64,000 nt of DNA from Taeniopygia guttata (Eukaryota; Chordata; Aves; Passeriformes; Estrildidae), in assembly GCF_048771995.1 (NCBI RefSeq), contig NC_133030.1, forward strand, positions 13,594,001-13,658,000, given 5' to 3'. How positions within the stretch are numbered: position 1 is the stretch's first letter; each line of letters starts with the position of its first letter. Below the pieces are notes generated by a model, which did not search any database, had not been told where the DNA came from, and was given only the letters and a program-made list of their open reading frames with translations. The position numbers were made by a program, and so were the translations under genes. This document shows, one piece after another, positions 42,001 through 54,408 of this stretch.

Positions 42001-42849
42001 CCCTGCTTTCTCAGCAGGGAGCAGGCACAAGTCTGGCTTTGTCTGGCCTTATGCCACCTGTGGGTCACCTCAGGATCAGGAAATTCCCAGCTGCTCCCCA
42101 AGACAGCCCAAATCTGGAAATGGTGCAAGGGGAACTTAACCTGGACTAAGATCTGGCCTGAAATCTCCTCTTTAACTCAAGAAAGAGTCTGCTGTCTCTG
42201 TCTAAATGTTTTTGTCTATCTCTGCTTAAAAGCTTTAAATAATGGCACAAAACTACTCACACATCCCACACTGCAAAACATATGAACAGTGAGAGGAGTT
42301 GAGTGTGTTTAACAAGCTAGAGCACAAACAAAAAAGGCTTAAAACCTGCGATCAACTTGGTAGCACACAGGAGCCACCAGCAGGTGATCACAAGGGTTGA
42401 CTCAAATTCTGCTTCTTCTTCTGCTTTCCTGTCCCGTGTGCATCCGTGATCTCCAAGTTATTAATTTTCTGATGACTTAGGCTCCATCAAACCTTCAGCT
42501 CTTGTTGCTGCCATTTCAGTGAACATGTGGATCAAGTTCTCAGGATCTTGAAAGAGCCCCCGTGTCTTGAAATCTCATTTCTTAGGCTGCAGTTCCTCTT
42601 GTCTATTCTCTCCCTATTGCCCTCTTGCTTTGTGCTCAGCCCTTGTGATGTAGAACACAAATAAAAAGGTTTTGTGGGAGACTAGCAGAAGATTGCAATC
42701 TTATCTCTCATTCCAGACTTATCCTGAAATGACTCGTTCTTTCTTCTCTTTTTATTTCACAATATACGCATTTCACAGAGGAGGTGACATCTTTCAGTGC
42801 TTTAGCATTTCATCTCCCTATGTCTTCACATTTTTTCCACTTTCTCATC
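39054..42849. other. intergenic sequence
   Basis: No gene is recognised. A short TTGG-type simple repeat lies at 41516-41549 and a GC-richer stretch at 41.7-42.1 kb. Confidence 0.55.
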
Positions 42850-43270
42850 TGCATGTTACCAACTTAATTACGCTGCACAATGACTTTAAAAAGGCAAACT
42901 TTAACAAAGGCTAACGGGGATGTTTCTTGGCAGCTGGTCATTGTTTTGCCTTGGGCCCATAACTTTGCTTGCCACTCTCCACTGGGTGCAGAAGCTGTTC
43001 TTGTGTTTAAAGATAATTGCCCCCAGCAAGATTATATCATATTTTCTGTCTATGCTTTCAGGAGGGTTTAATGCCGTATAATCTGCTCATTATAACCACA
43101 TCTCCAGACAACAGCAGGCTGCAGAATACAGATAAAGTGTTCACAAATCTTGTTTGTGTTCACTCCCTGTCATTATATTTAGGTTCTAACGGCTCAAGGG
43201 CAGGCAGAAATTTTATAAAAATTAATGGCTGCAGAGGTACCCAGTTTTCTTCACCCACAGCCAAGGATGA
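42850..43270. promoter_or_regulatory. possible conserved non-coding element
   Basis: About 420 bp of repeat-free sequence with clustered short motifs typical of enhancers (ttaattac, aaacaaa-like, gataa, cattataac) and no coding frame. The call is based on appearance only. Confidence 0.2.
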
Positions 43271-46200
43271 CCTGGACTCTAGAAGGGGTGCATGATATTT
43301 TTCTGAATCAGTCTGTCAAAACAGCATAAGAACTTAACATCTTGCTATCTAATGATGCATATTGACTAATCATGTTGATGTGACTGAACCAACCTCCAGT
43401 AAAAGCATTGGAGAATAACTGCAGCAGTTCCTATCTTCTCCAGGGAATTCCAGGTAAATTTCTGAAGCTCAGCATGTCCTGACTTTTTATGGCCCATTTT
43501 CCACAAGCAGTACCATGATGCTCATTTCTTTTGCAGCAGAGTAATTTCTCGTGATTTACTTGCTTTTCTCTGAGCATGGCTGGTAGCTGGAGTAGTCAAA
43601 TTCCATTCAAGACTGAGGAGAAGTGACTTTGCCTCAGTTTCCTGTCTTGTTAAAGATATAACTAATGTTTAAAGACTTGGGAAGTTGTGTTCCTTCAAAG
43701 ACCATTTCCTTTCAATTCCTGCATATATATTTAATTTCTGAGTGCCACGTGTCAGTTAAGTCCTGAAAACATTATTTCCAAAACCATCTTTTGCAAGACT
43801 AGAAAGAATCTGATCTTGTCTCAAATTGTGCTCCTGGTTCCTAGAAATACTCTTGCTAAGAGATAAGGAATCTGATGTAACCATGGATGTCCCCTGGGTA
43901 CTCTGGATTGAATGAAATCCTCCTTCTCTACCATGAGAGTGGTCGTAGAATAAAAATTCCAGATGGGCTAATCATAACACAAACGTTTACTGAGGTTTAA
44001 AGCTGGGACATCTGAGTGAAGAACTATGGAGCAAAATGCTAAAGAGAAAAGGTGTATTCATCCTAACAGGGACAACTTTTACCCCGGAGTGGCCAGGGAA
44101 GTGCTGTCTTCACTTGGCCAGCAATAATTAATGGCAGGAATTCCCAGCCAGTCTACCTTTGGACTTGAAGGTGAGCTCATGAAGGTACTTTCTGGGGGAG
44201 AAGAGGGGTCTCTTGGGGAGCCTTGTCCCTGGAGAATGGCACTGTGGAACTATCTGGTGCTTGGGTGAGGCTTTATAGTGACATTCCTTGTTTGTCTTCA
44301 TTAATGTTTAAATTTTTCATGTGGGGAATACAGCTGGCCTTGAGTTTGCTCTATGTGCCATCTACAGGTAAGGGGAGAGAGAGGCTTCTCCTCCTGCTGA
44401 AACCATCCTCATGCTTTGTGTTTAATGTAAACAGTGTGTTTAGAAATGTATTGCCTGTGGCAGACCTGACATCACAACCAAATTCTTTAAAATAAAATGT
44501 TTAGGGGGAATCGTGTGTCAGCTGCCTAGCGCTGAAATGTATGGAATGGAATTAAGCAAACCTTTTCTTAATTAAAAAATGAAAACGGATTCTGAACTTT
44601 ATCTAAGGGTCACTTTGGGATGATTTTTAGACAGAAAAAATCTTGGCTTTCTGGCAGGACAGCTGTGAGGGAGTGTTCTATTCATTAGAACACAATTTGT
44701 CCAAGAAAATACGTTCCAAGTCCTAATCAATTTAGATGAAAACTTGCTGGACAGGGTTCAAGCAGGCCAGTTATGAGTCTTATAAAGCCAAACCCACATG
44801 TCTCAGTGGGCAGGAGGCAAGATAATCTTAGCTTACAATGGAATGTTTAAATGTATACAGCTAAGACACTGACATAGGCATAAGGGTTGGTTCTTTTGTG
44901 ATGGTTTTTTTTTAGCCCAACACAAAGATGGGTTAGAATTTTTAAGAATTGGGATTTTTAAAGAGAGAGAATATCCCTTTAAGATATAATCACTCATGCT
45001 GAATTGACTGTGGCCATATCCATCCTTTCCTGAGCATCTATAGAAAGATTTTTGGAAAAGATCAGCTTCCAAAGCACTGGGAATGGAGGTGTGCCTCTGA
45101 ATAAAGTCCTTGGCATCACAGGCTCCTGTGGAGTTTTAGAATTCCCAGCTGTATGAGGATTTTTTTTTTTTTTTTTTTAAATGAGCTGCTTCAGCAGTGG
45201 AAATGGAGCAGTTTGGAGAAGCTGTTGCACAGGGAGCCCCCGGGGAAGGTGACAGCATGCACAGCATTGTTCTGCTGTTAAATGCAGGCTCTTTATGATG
45301 ACACATCGCTACTGAGCACAGAAAACCACAGCTCAACACACCCCCAGCCCTCCTGGGGTTAATGGTGACTATTTTAGGTTTTGCTTTTCTGTCATTCAGT
45401 TAATTTCTCCATTACTGCAGATGGTAGCTTTAAAACAATATATTTGCAGATCCTTGCAAATTCCCATAGGGATGAGATATATAACCTGAGCAGTCTTTAG
45501 CCTGGGGAATATTTAATTTCTTAATCTGAAATGGTTTTCTAACTTGCAGAGTCTTAGCTAAAGTTAATCTCCATCACAAACACGAATCAAGGGTGCCTTT
45601 CACAGTACTTTTCAATGTCTGGTAGAAAGTCACAGCAACAATTTGTTCTCTGAAGTGCCAGTTCACATTCACCTCTTTGCTAGTGGATCCTCTGCTCTGC
45701 TGCATCCATCACTGGGAAGGGACAAACACAACATTTCTCTCCTGACTCTCTTCTGGCACTGGAAGGCCTTCACTGACTTCAGGGGGGGAAAAATTCTTTC
45801 TAACTGTACATGGCCCTGTCTACACCACAGGGCAGCCCCTCAATCCCAAACTTGTTACTCACCAGCCTTCTCTTATCCAAGGACTGAGACCTGAGCCAGG
45901 AGTTTTTCTCATCACAACTCCTGTAATTTCTGGGGGCAGTGAAACACCTCTTCTGCCAGTTGTCCTCCTGTTCCTTTGTCCAACATCATCACCCTGCACC
46001 TGCATCCCCCTCTTGACTCAGAGAGGGATTTACCAGCATGGCTGGGGCTGGATGTGAAGGAGAAGGAGCATACAGTGTTGTTAAGCAACTTGTGGTTAAA
46101 GTCACAAACTCTGGAGACTTCTTGACTACTGTAAACGCCAGCAGCTCGTTGTCCCACAGCCTCTTCCTTCCTTCACGCCCCACTCTGCCAAGTCAGCCAC

Positions 46201-46659
46201 CTGAGACTCTGCTTATTGCTCTTGTTTTCCCTGGCTCTTCTCACTTGTTTACTTAAAAATCTCTTTCCCTCCCCTTCCTTCATTTGAATTTCTTGCAGGA
46301 GGGTCTTGTAAGGACACCTAGTTTAATCAGAATTTCCTGGGAATTAATAGGCAGCTTTTTTTTTTTTTCAGTTTTACATGTTCTGAAATAAAAATGTGAT
46401 CATTTTTTCATTGCCCCTTCCCCGAACTCTGCTTTCAACAAATCCTCTTCTTACGGAAAGCTGTGGTTTTAAAGGCCCAGTTTAAAAGGCAGGCTCTGTC
46501 CCACGGAGAAGGAGGAGGAGGGGTACTTTGGATGCAGCAGGACAGCCTGTCACCCAAGGGAAAACAGCCGACATGCTGCTGAGGCTGGCTGCATACTTTT
46601 GTTTCAAAAAGCACTCCAGACTCAAACCACCTGTGAGTGAGTCTGGCTGGCTGATTTAG
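43271..46659. other. intergenic sequence
   Basis: Holds a MIR-like relic at 43624-43664 and a 19-base T run at 45160-45178. I recognise nothing else. Confidence 0.55.
43624..43664 (+). mobile_element. possible MIR SINE relic
   Basis: 'tgactttgcctcagtttcct' followed by 'gtcttgttaaagatataac' matches the MIR 3' segment 'tgcctcagtttcctcatc' plus 'tgtaaaatggggataat' with gaps. It is old and short. Confidence 0.5.
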
Positions 46660-47190
46660 TAGGGCCTAGTGCAGGGTGTCCTGTCAAAAGCCACGCTTAT
46701 TTTCACAAAGGCAAATGAATCAGGTTTTATGTGGCAGGGTGACAGCTCGCTGGGACAGGCTCATTAAAGCTTTGTAAAACAAACTGTGAGTGAGAGAGAG
46801 GTGCAACATTTCCCTCTCCAAACCCAGAGAATAGACAGGCGTCTTATGGAAAAGTGACTCATAATCTCTGTGGTACATTCTGTTCATTCTGTTATAATAA
46901 ACATGAGTGTTTGTTTGCTGAGTCCATCAGCATGCAGACCTAAACTTGATTAGGAGGACGAGCTCCTCGGCCACTGCCGGGCTCGCGTGTGCACTGCTGT
47001 TTGCTCGCTTTGTTGTATAACAGCACCAGTCATGTCAGCCTGCCATTCCAAGAGGAAATAACAGCACTTCCCTCATTTCTTTCAAATCCATCCCAAATTT
47101 CTGTAAAAGACATCAAAGCAATTACTCTGATGCCTCCCGTGCTTTCCAAATGAATCATCTTCTAAAGAAAGTGCTGGAAAATAAGGCGCA
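46660..47190. promoter_or_regulatory. possible conserved non-coding element with small CpG cluster
   Basis: Repeat-free sequence of about 530 bp that combines AT-rich motif clusters with a CpG-containing core near 46957-47012 (gaggacgagctcctcggcc and following). It has no coding frame. Such mixed composition is common in ancient enhancers, but this is inference. Confidence 0.22.
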
Positions 47191-48743
47191 ACCAAGGTTC
47201 CTTAATTCCAGGGTTTGAGACTTTTAAGAATCTCCTGGAAACAAGTCAAAATAAGAAGCCACAAACCCACCTTCTCATAAAACCCTTCTGCATGTTTTAT
47301 GTATTTCTTTGCTACCAGTTGGGGTTGGTTTCATGAGCTACACAGCCAGGAGATAAAGCAGGTTGTGAGTCCAGCCCCGTGACTGCAGAAGGTGAATTAG
47401 CTGGCCAAATGTGCTCATTGCTGCTGCTGTTGGAAGATGACTTTTAAATAGGATGCTGCTTGGCTGCGAAATAAGGGATTGTCTGCTGGAAACAAGGGGA
47501 CTTTGGGAAGGACTTTTCTATGCAGCATGAGCAGCAGTTTGGAAATCCGACTCTTGCCCTGTTATAAGAACGGGCAAGGTGTCCAAAATGTTAAATGTTC
47601 ACTGAATTTCTAAGAACTGTAGATGGGGCGGGAGGGATTGCTTCTGACTTCAGTGGGAAGGGAGTTGGAGATTGGACATAGGTTAGAAACTTGTTGGGCT
47701 ATAGCTTGAAGCACTTCAGCTATTTCCATGGAATCACTTGCTAATTTCAATTGCTTGTCTAATGCAGGGCTCCAGGAACTGGGGTTACTGTCCTGAAAAA
47801 TCTGAAAGGAAGGGCTTAGGACAATGAACATCCCCTGCATGGCTCTGGCAGGTAGGCATTCCCAGCTTCTGGGGTGCATGAAGCACCCTTAAGAGTGCTC
47901 ATTTTGCTGACTTTTTTTCTTCTACCTTTATCCATATGTGGAAGGAACAGTGGCATTGCCATTGCAGACTCTCTCAGGCAAGAGGACCACACACCAAAAA
48001 GCTTTGGGGTACCAAACTGCTTAAGACTGCAGGTGAAACGGCTACTTCACTCCTCAGCCTGAACCTACCAGGGGTGTTCATGTTGGAAGTAAAAACTCTT
48101 TTGCCATTTTGCTCTGGCAAATATCTGATGATACTTTTTGGGCTGTTTTTTGCCCTGATAATTTTTTTTTTTTTAATTTCTCTGCAAGTTATCCAGTCAC
48201 TGAAATCCATTCATCCTTTCCCTCAAAGTCTCCTCGTTGAGGTGGGGAAGTGCTTCAGAGGCATGTGAGATGCTCTCAGTATGCACAAGCCAGCTCCAGG
48301 TTCCCAGAAAGAACCAGAGTGTCCCATCCCACAGGGAAGCAGCATCCAAAGGCTCTCCTCACCCACTGCAGTGTCCCAGCCTCTCTCCGTGAGTCATGCA
48401 TCACAGGAGGGCTTATCTTGACCATAAGTGATATGTTTAATAAACCTGAGGTTTTTAATCTTTAGATGTTCACAGCTGTTCACAAAAACATAAAATACAG
48501 TCCAACATGAGCAGCTACACACTGGGAGAAAAAATATATAGCATTGTACTTGATCAGGGATCAGGACATCTCCATGGGTTCTTTGGCAGGAATGAGTGGT
48601 TGGCATTGTATTTTTCTAGGAAAAATACAAGAGGTTTACCCGGTAATAGAGCCTGTTGAGTCTAGAGCAGCCTGCCTTCTTGTAACACTCCCTGCATGTC
48701 CATGCCTGTGTTGCAGGTGGAAACACCACATTTAAGAAGTGAG
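47191..48743. other. intergenic sequence
   Basis: No gene or repeat family is recognised. There is a short T run near 48164-48175. Confidence 0.55.
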
Positions 48744-48790
48744 CAATGACTTAGAGGTCTTCACAATCTAAACTAATCTATGATTCTGAG
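48744..48790 (+). mobile_element. CR1 3' tip (short relic)
   Basis: 'gacttagaggtcttcacaat' followed by 'ctaaactaatctatgattctg' matches the CR1 3' terminus and the first units of its octamer tail. Confidence 0.7.
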
Positions 48791-49190
48791 ATCACTGAGT
48801 TGAACTGACTTGATTTCTGCTTGGAAGCTGAGGACTGCTTTTTATCCCTATCAGTGACTGTCTTCTTTCCATTGTGAAAATTGTCACCCTGTGACCACAC
48901 CATCGAAGGGATTATTTAATTCTTTTTAACCTGCTGGTTATAGTTTTTAAACAGTATTTTTTTGTTTTGTTTTATGTGTGTGTGTGTTTAGACAAAAGCA
49001 GGCACTGTTGGAAGCTGCAGGTCTTTGCTCTGCTGACTCTGGTGAGGCATGGATGCATAAAGCTGTTTGGTATGTGCTGCTGCAAGAAATACATGTGCAA
49101 GCATGATCTGTGGGTGCAGGAGCATCTCCCAGGCAGCTCTAATGTTTGCTTTGCTGACAGTATTATTCCACTGAAGCAGCTTTCAGTTGC
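48791..49190. other. intergenic sequence
   Basis: Contains a short (TG)n run near 48975-48988. I see nothing else. Confidence 0.55.
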
Positions 49191-49230
49191 TTTCTACCTC
49201 AGCTTGTTTATCTGTAAAATGGAAATGGGG
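49191..49230 (+). mobile_element. MIR SINE relic
   Basis: 'tttctacctcagcttgttta' followed by 'tctgtaaaatggaaatgggg' is a good match to the conserved MIR segment 'cctcagtttcctcatctg' plus 'taaaatggggat'. MIR is an amniote-wide fossil SINE, so this is a very old insertion. Confidence 0.6.
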
Positions 49231-50109
49231 AAGTTCCTAGAGAACCCAGAGCCATATTTTTAATTATTCATAGCTTTTGCATACCCTTGAGGCGAGTATA
49301 AGCTGTAAATCTCTGAAGCTGCATACCAACATTTCTGTGGTTTGAGCATCAGGGGAGCCCCTTTTCCCCAGACACTGCTGTATTCTCCTGGCTGTGTGTT
49401 TCATGGCAAGCCTGTGTTCAGCCCTTGGCATGCAGACCAAGCACTGGGACCCTGACCCCTTTCTGTGTGCAGAGCCAGGTGTTTTCCTGCAGAGCCTGTC
49501 CTGCTGGGGGCTGAGGGCTGGAGCTGGGAAGGTGCCTGTGGTGTGTGCTGTGCATTGGAGGTGCCGAAAGTGGCGTGTGGTGTGCCTGGGCTCCACAATC
49601 TGTGGGGGCACGGGGCAGGGGCCCCCTCCCAGCACCAGCGTGGCCCTTCCCTAAGCCCCAGCCACACTCTGCACCCAGGGCCAAGCTCTGCCTGAGCTGT
49701 GGGCACACACAGAGAATCTCAAACAGGATGGAAGGTTGCTCCAGGTCACCCTGTGTCTCTTGGTAAATGCCCTGTGCTTTACCATCAGCTCCCTGGAGGC
49801 TGTGCCATTTGACCTTACACTGGCTGTCCCAGCACAGGGAGGTCAAACAAATTGAATTTCTTTTCTAATCAGCTGTCTATGGCTTTGATCCCTGTCCATT
49901 GGAGACCTTGTGTGTTTTAGCTGGAAGAAGACACGCCACATTCCAGCCCCTTCCTGCAGCCAGGGAAGCGGTGATGCCCCGGCAAACGTGCGCTCGGAGC
50001 GGCGCTCGGCCAGAGAGCCACCACGGGAGCCTCTGGGGAAAAGGATCCCAGCTTCCCTGGGCCTCCTTCTTACAGAAGTTCATTCCTTCCTATTGTCTTT
50101 GCAAGTTCC
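49231..50109. other. intergenic sequence, GC-richer
   Basis: Includes a small CpG cluster at about 49970-50035 next to the candidate element that follows. Open frames on both strands at 49.3-49.85 kb have no recognisable domain. Confidence 0.5.
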
Positions 50110-50560
50110 AACAGAACGGTAAGCTGCAGTAAAGAGAGGGGATATGTTCAATTTAAGCGGCGAGATTACGATGTTCCGAATAAAGCCATATTTATTAATA
50201 ATTACCTCTCTGCCATGACTTTAAATTCAAGCAGCTGGACAGCCTCTGCTCTTTATTAATTTCCTTGGATCCTTGGCACAAAGCCCTCAATTCCTGTGAT
50301 GTAATGATATAAAAAGTTGGCTCCTGACCGAGCTCCCACCCACAAGTTCTAAATTTGGAGCATGGCAATTTTCTGCAGATTCCAGAGACAGACTATGCTC
50401 AAAACGTGCTGATGCCTTCAGTCCCATCCTATTGCACCAAACAACAAGGTTGTGTGCTTTTTATAACGGGGATCATAAATATGACTCAGATGCACATGTT
50501 GTCTATGTAAGCACTTGGGGTTGGCTATCACTTTATGGCACTAGGAACAAGCCAAGCCAA
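50110..50560. promoter_or_regulatory. possible conserved non-coding element
   Basis: Repeat-free AT-rich sequence with clustered homeobox-like cores (tttattaataattac near 50190-50204), ctttattaattt and other motifs, downstream of a small CpG cluster. No coding frame. The call rests on appearance only. Confidence 0.22.
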
Positions 50561-52898
50561 ATAAAAATTGTTTTGAGTAAATATTACATTTCTAGGGCAT
50601 GAATAAGTTTTCTGTGCAGCCAGCGTGTCACTAATGGGAATAAAGAAGACGGGGTGGGGGAAAGCAGTAACTAAATCACCCCTCTAAATACAGACAGTCT
50701 GCAGCAAGACCTGTTGTTTGGACTCGTCTGGGATGTGATATCCCAGATAATTCATAGCAGGTCTCAGCAAGGCCATGAGAGATGGAAATAAAAATAGCTG
50801 TATAGCTCAGCGCCGTCCTGCTGCGCGGCTCTCTTTTGGGTGGGATCTCCAGGAGTGGTATGTAAAACAGGCAAGCAGAGAACCCAGTGTCCTCCTCTCC
50901 CCGCTCCCAAATGTGCAGAGGCTCAAGCATGTGGATTGCTCCATGGAGATCGGTGTTGCTACTCACATGCTCAGCACTAAGTGTGTGCACATGTCTGTCC
51001 AGGATCCGGGCCAGAAGGAAGGATGAGTTTTATCATCCTGCAGTTTTGGGACCCCGGGGGATGTCTGCACTGCAGAACAGGGGGAAGAAGAAAATGAGCC
51101 CACGTGCAGCTCTGCATCCAGAAGGAAGCAGCTCCCTGGCAGCTCCGTGGGGCAGGGATGTGCCATCCCACCACCAGCACAGGGCTGGTTCCTCACAGCT
51201 GCTGGCTCTGCTCCGGCTCCTCCAGCAAGCTGAGAAGTTTCAGCATCCCCCAAAATCCCAGTGACTCCTGCCCTTGAGCAGTACTCAGGGAACAGCTTAT
51301 GAAGTGCTTCATGTACCTGAAACGCAAAGGGATTTTAAAAAAATAAAGTTCTTTCTGCAAGAACTTTTCAGGAAACATTCCCTGATAAAAGGAATCCTCA
51401 CGTCTTTAAAAAATAAAAGCCAGAGAGAAATAGCAAGTGAGAGTCTAGCTTTGAAAATCATTAATGCCTTTCCCATTTTCCTGATGGGCATGTGCATTCC
51501 TTCCTGTTGCACCTGTGAGCTTCTACATGTCAAATAAGTGCTTTCCTGAGCTTTGTTGTCTTCTTTTTTTATAGGCTTCTTTCAGATAGCAGGCAGAAAA
51601 CCTGGCTTTAAAAGAGGAGCTCAGACAGGAAGCCAGCAATGTTCCAGGAGGATTTCTGAGTCAAGCAACTGGCTTCTTGAAGTGTGACTTTCAAAGATCC
51701 CTAAAACCATTGGCTGCACAGACGGAGCAGGTGAGCGGGGAGGTGTTGAGAGCCCTCGACATTCCCATGTCCCAGCCGTCCCTATCAGAACCTTTTGAAG
51801 AGCTTTTCTGTGCAGTGGGCTGGACTGGGGCTTGCAGACAGAATGTTTGCAGGGCTGTGAGCCCTGCAATAACCACAGCAGCCTTGACGTCAGCAGACCT
51901 GTACCTCCAGGGATTAGTGCTGAGAAATCAGGGCCGGTTTGCCCAGCTAAGGCGGTTTTGACTGTTTGAAGGATCTGGGTGATAAGTTTTTTTTCCATGC
52001 TTTGAATGCTGCCAGTGGTCATTTTCTGCCAACAGAGCAGCCCAAACAGTGTACATGGGGCTGGCTCCCTCCCCTCTGTAATGTGTTTTACAATTTGGAG
52101 AAACTTTGTAACACAAGAAAGTGTTTTTACATATTAAAGCTTCTAAATTGTTAGAACAGTTGGAAAATCCTAATTGCCTTTAAAAGTCAAAAAAAAAAAA
52201 AAAACAGCAAAGAAAATATTTTGGATTGCAGAATGAACAAAACTGGGAGCTGAAGTTCAGTTTCCTGGACCAAAAATTTATTCAGGGAGTCCTGTCATAC
52301 TTGTGACTTTAAAACAAATACTTGAACCTTCAACAAGGGATTTGCACCTACCCCCAAACTTGCTCTGAGATGCAGAGCTTAAGCTTAAGCTCCAGAGATG
52401 CATTGTTGAGGTTGGTCATGTTTAGATTTACCCCAGCATGTTGTCAGGGCTCTACGTGCACGGGAAGGGGAAAACCTACCTGGAATTGATTCAGCAGCTT
52501 GAATGAGATGACAGAAGAGGGCTTGGCTGGAGTGCTGGCCTAATTTCCATGAAACTTTGGGGGTAGATGAGTGGTGATTTAACTCCAGTTAATTAGAGGC
52601 TAAAGGCTGCTTCAATTTGTGGTTGTTACCCAAGAGCTCCAGGGAGGTTTTCTGGCTGACAGGGATCAGGAATAAAGGTGGAGGAGCTGGAGGTGACACT
52701 GCAAGGGGCTGGCGGGGGCTGATGCCACGGAGCTCTGGTAGTGCCCTGGTATAATTTGGGTTTTCCAGGCCTCACTCAGCAAGCTCTGATTTGCACCTGG
52801 TGAACACAGGTTCAGAGTATCACTTAATGAACCCTCATTTCGGGGACAGTTTACTACTTTGAAGATGTCTGTGTGCTTTTTTAATGGGTAAAGATCAC
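50561..52898. other. intergenic sequence
   Basis: No gene is recognised. There is an A run at about 52189-52204. Open frames up to 133 codons show no known domain. Confidence 0.55.
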
Positions 52899-52972
52899 CC
52901 ATCTTTCATCAATGCCCAGCAGAGGCACAAGGAGGTTAAGGGACCTGACGAAGGTGTTAGCAAGGCAAATTG
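52899..52972 (-). mobile_element. MIR SINE relic, reverse orientation
   Basis: 'cagcagaggcacaaggaggt' followed by 'taagggacctgacgaaggtg' aligns with the MIR reverse complement 'ctgaggcacagagaggttaa' and 'gtaacttgcccaaggtcac'. It is the longest of the MIR-like relics here. Confidence 0.65.
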
Positions 52973-53439
52973 TTTGGAATTTTGTAGCTCTGAAAGATCA
53001 TCTTTCTAAAACAGGAAACCCTCTCAGGAGTAGTAGGTTTTCATTAAAACAACAGTTCAAACCTGTCGATCTTGATCTATCAGGAAAAAGAGGAATGTAG
53101 AAAATGTGAGAGTTAGCTTAGCCTCTCTTAAACTAAACCACCAGGTTCACGTTCCTATGGAGAAACAAATACCCTGCAGGCATCATGGTGTCTTTGATTT
53201 ATTTTTGGAAATTGAAAACTCCCCCTCTTGGTGTCTGAGCTAAGAAAAAACAAGGATATTTTGAGCCAACAAAAGTTTCTGGAGGGGGCAAAAACCTCCA
53301 GTCCCACTTCTCAAGGGCTTATGTCACAAGTAGTTGAGCTAAGGTAATCCATTTTAGCCTCCCCTACGTTTCAAAACTGGGTTAAAGTTCCTAAGTCATT
53401 GAGGGAAAATGTTACTCAAGAGAGTAATGACTCTCTAAT
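52973..53439. other. intergenic sequence before the CpG island
   Basis: AT-rich unique sequence with an abrupt change to CpG-rich sequence near 53440. I see no gene. Confidence 0.5.
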
Positions 53440-54230
53440 TGGCGTGTCAGGCCTTGGCAGCGGCGGGTGCAGCCGCTGGTTTCAGTCCCCCGAGCAGCTC
53501 GGGGTGACCGGCGTGTCCCCAGGAGGGAGGGAGCATCGCGGCTGCCCACCCTGGGGTGAAGAAGCCCCGAGCCGCGGTGCCCTGCTGTGCTGTCAGCCTC
53601 GGTCATCCTCTGCCCGGCCCTCTCCCTCCTTCCCCTGGAGCCAGCACAGCCCCGGGCAGAGGTTTTGGCCGCTGTTGGGTGTGGGTTTGTGGCGGAGCAG
53701 CAGCGGTGCGGTGCTGCACGTACACGAGTGACGCGGCTCGGAGCGTGGGGCCGGCCCCGTGGAACCCCCGCGCGGAGCCGCATCCCCGGGCGGGATCCGC
53801 ACATGTGATTCATTAGGAGCCTGCCGAGCAGGACCGTGCTCCCGGCCTCTCCGGGGCCGTGCGGCGGTGTCCGGCTGCCATCTGGTGTCCGGCGCCCGGG
53901 GGGGCCCGTGGAACCCCCGCGCATCCCCCGCGCATCCCCCGCGCATCCCCCGCCACCGCGGCCGGCGACAGCGCCGCCTGAGTGCCATCCCCTGGGCTGC
54001 GGCCAAGCCGTGAGCAAATGCGGCCAAGCAGACTCTCAGGGCCCCCCGCCACGGTATCTCCCGCATTCCTGCGGCAGATCTGGTATTCCTTATTGTTCTC
54101 CCCGTCTCTGGGGGAGCCGCTGCCCGGCCGGCCTGCCGGGGCAGGAGCTGGCGGAGCCCTGGGCTGCGGGTCCCACGACTCGCCGGGGGCCTTGGAAAAA
54201 TCGTGTCAGTCTTCTCACCCTGCTTCGGCA
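53440..54230. promoter_or_regulatory. orphan CpG island 1
   Basis: About 790 bp of strongly GC-rich and CpG-dense sequence in an otherwise AT-rich region. For example, 53701-53760 alone has roughly ten CpGs. Open frames on both strands run through it, as expected where stop codons are rare, but none shows a known domain. Vertebrate CpG islands usually mark promoters, so this may be the start of an unannotated transcript or a distal regulatory CpG island. Neither SBF2 nor SWAP70 has its promoter here. Confidence 0.75.
53914..53953. repeat. 11-bp GC-rich tandem repeat
   Basis: The unit gcgcatccccc is repeated about three and a half times inside the CpG island. The sequence leading into it (cccgtggaacccccgcgc) also occurs about 147 bp upstream at roughly 53757-53774, so there is a small local duplication as well. 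Confidence 0.9.
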
Positions 54231-54408
54231 TGTAGGGACTTGGGGCTCGTCAGGAGGGGCGAGATGAAAATGAGAAAAGAATGGGAAGCTGGAAGAGCAG
54301 CAGCGGCTGTGCAGCTCCGATGTCCTGGAGGTGCTGTGGGCTCAGCAGACGCTCCCTGGACCGGCACAGGCTGCCCGGGCTCAGCGCTGCCCCGGGAGCT
54401 CGCTGTGC
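54231..54408. other. GC-rich spacer between CpG island and minisatellite
   Basis: Less CpG-dense than the island. No gene feature is recognised. Confidence 0.5.
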
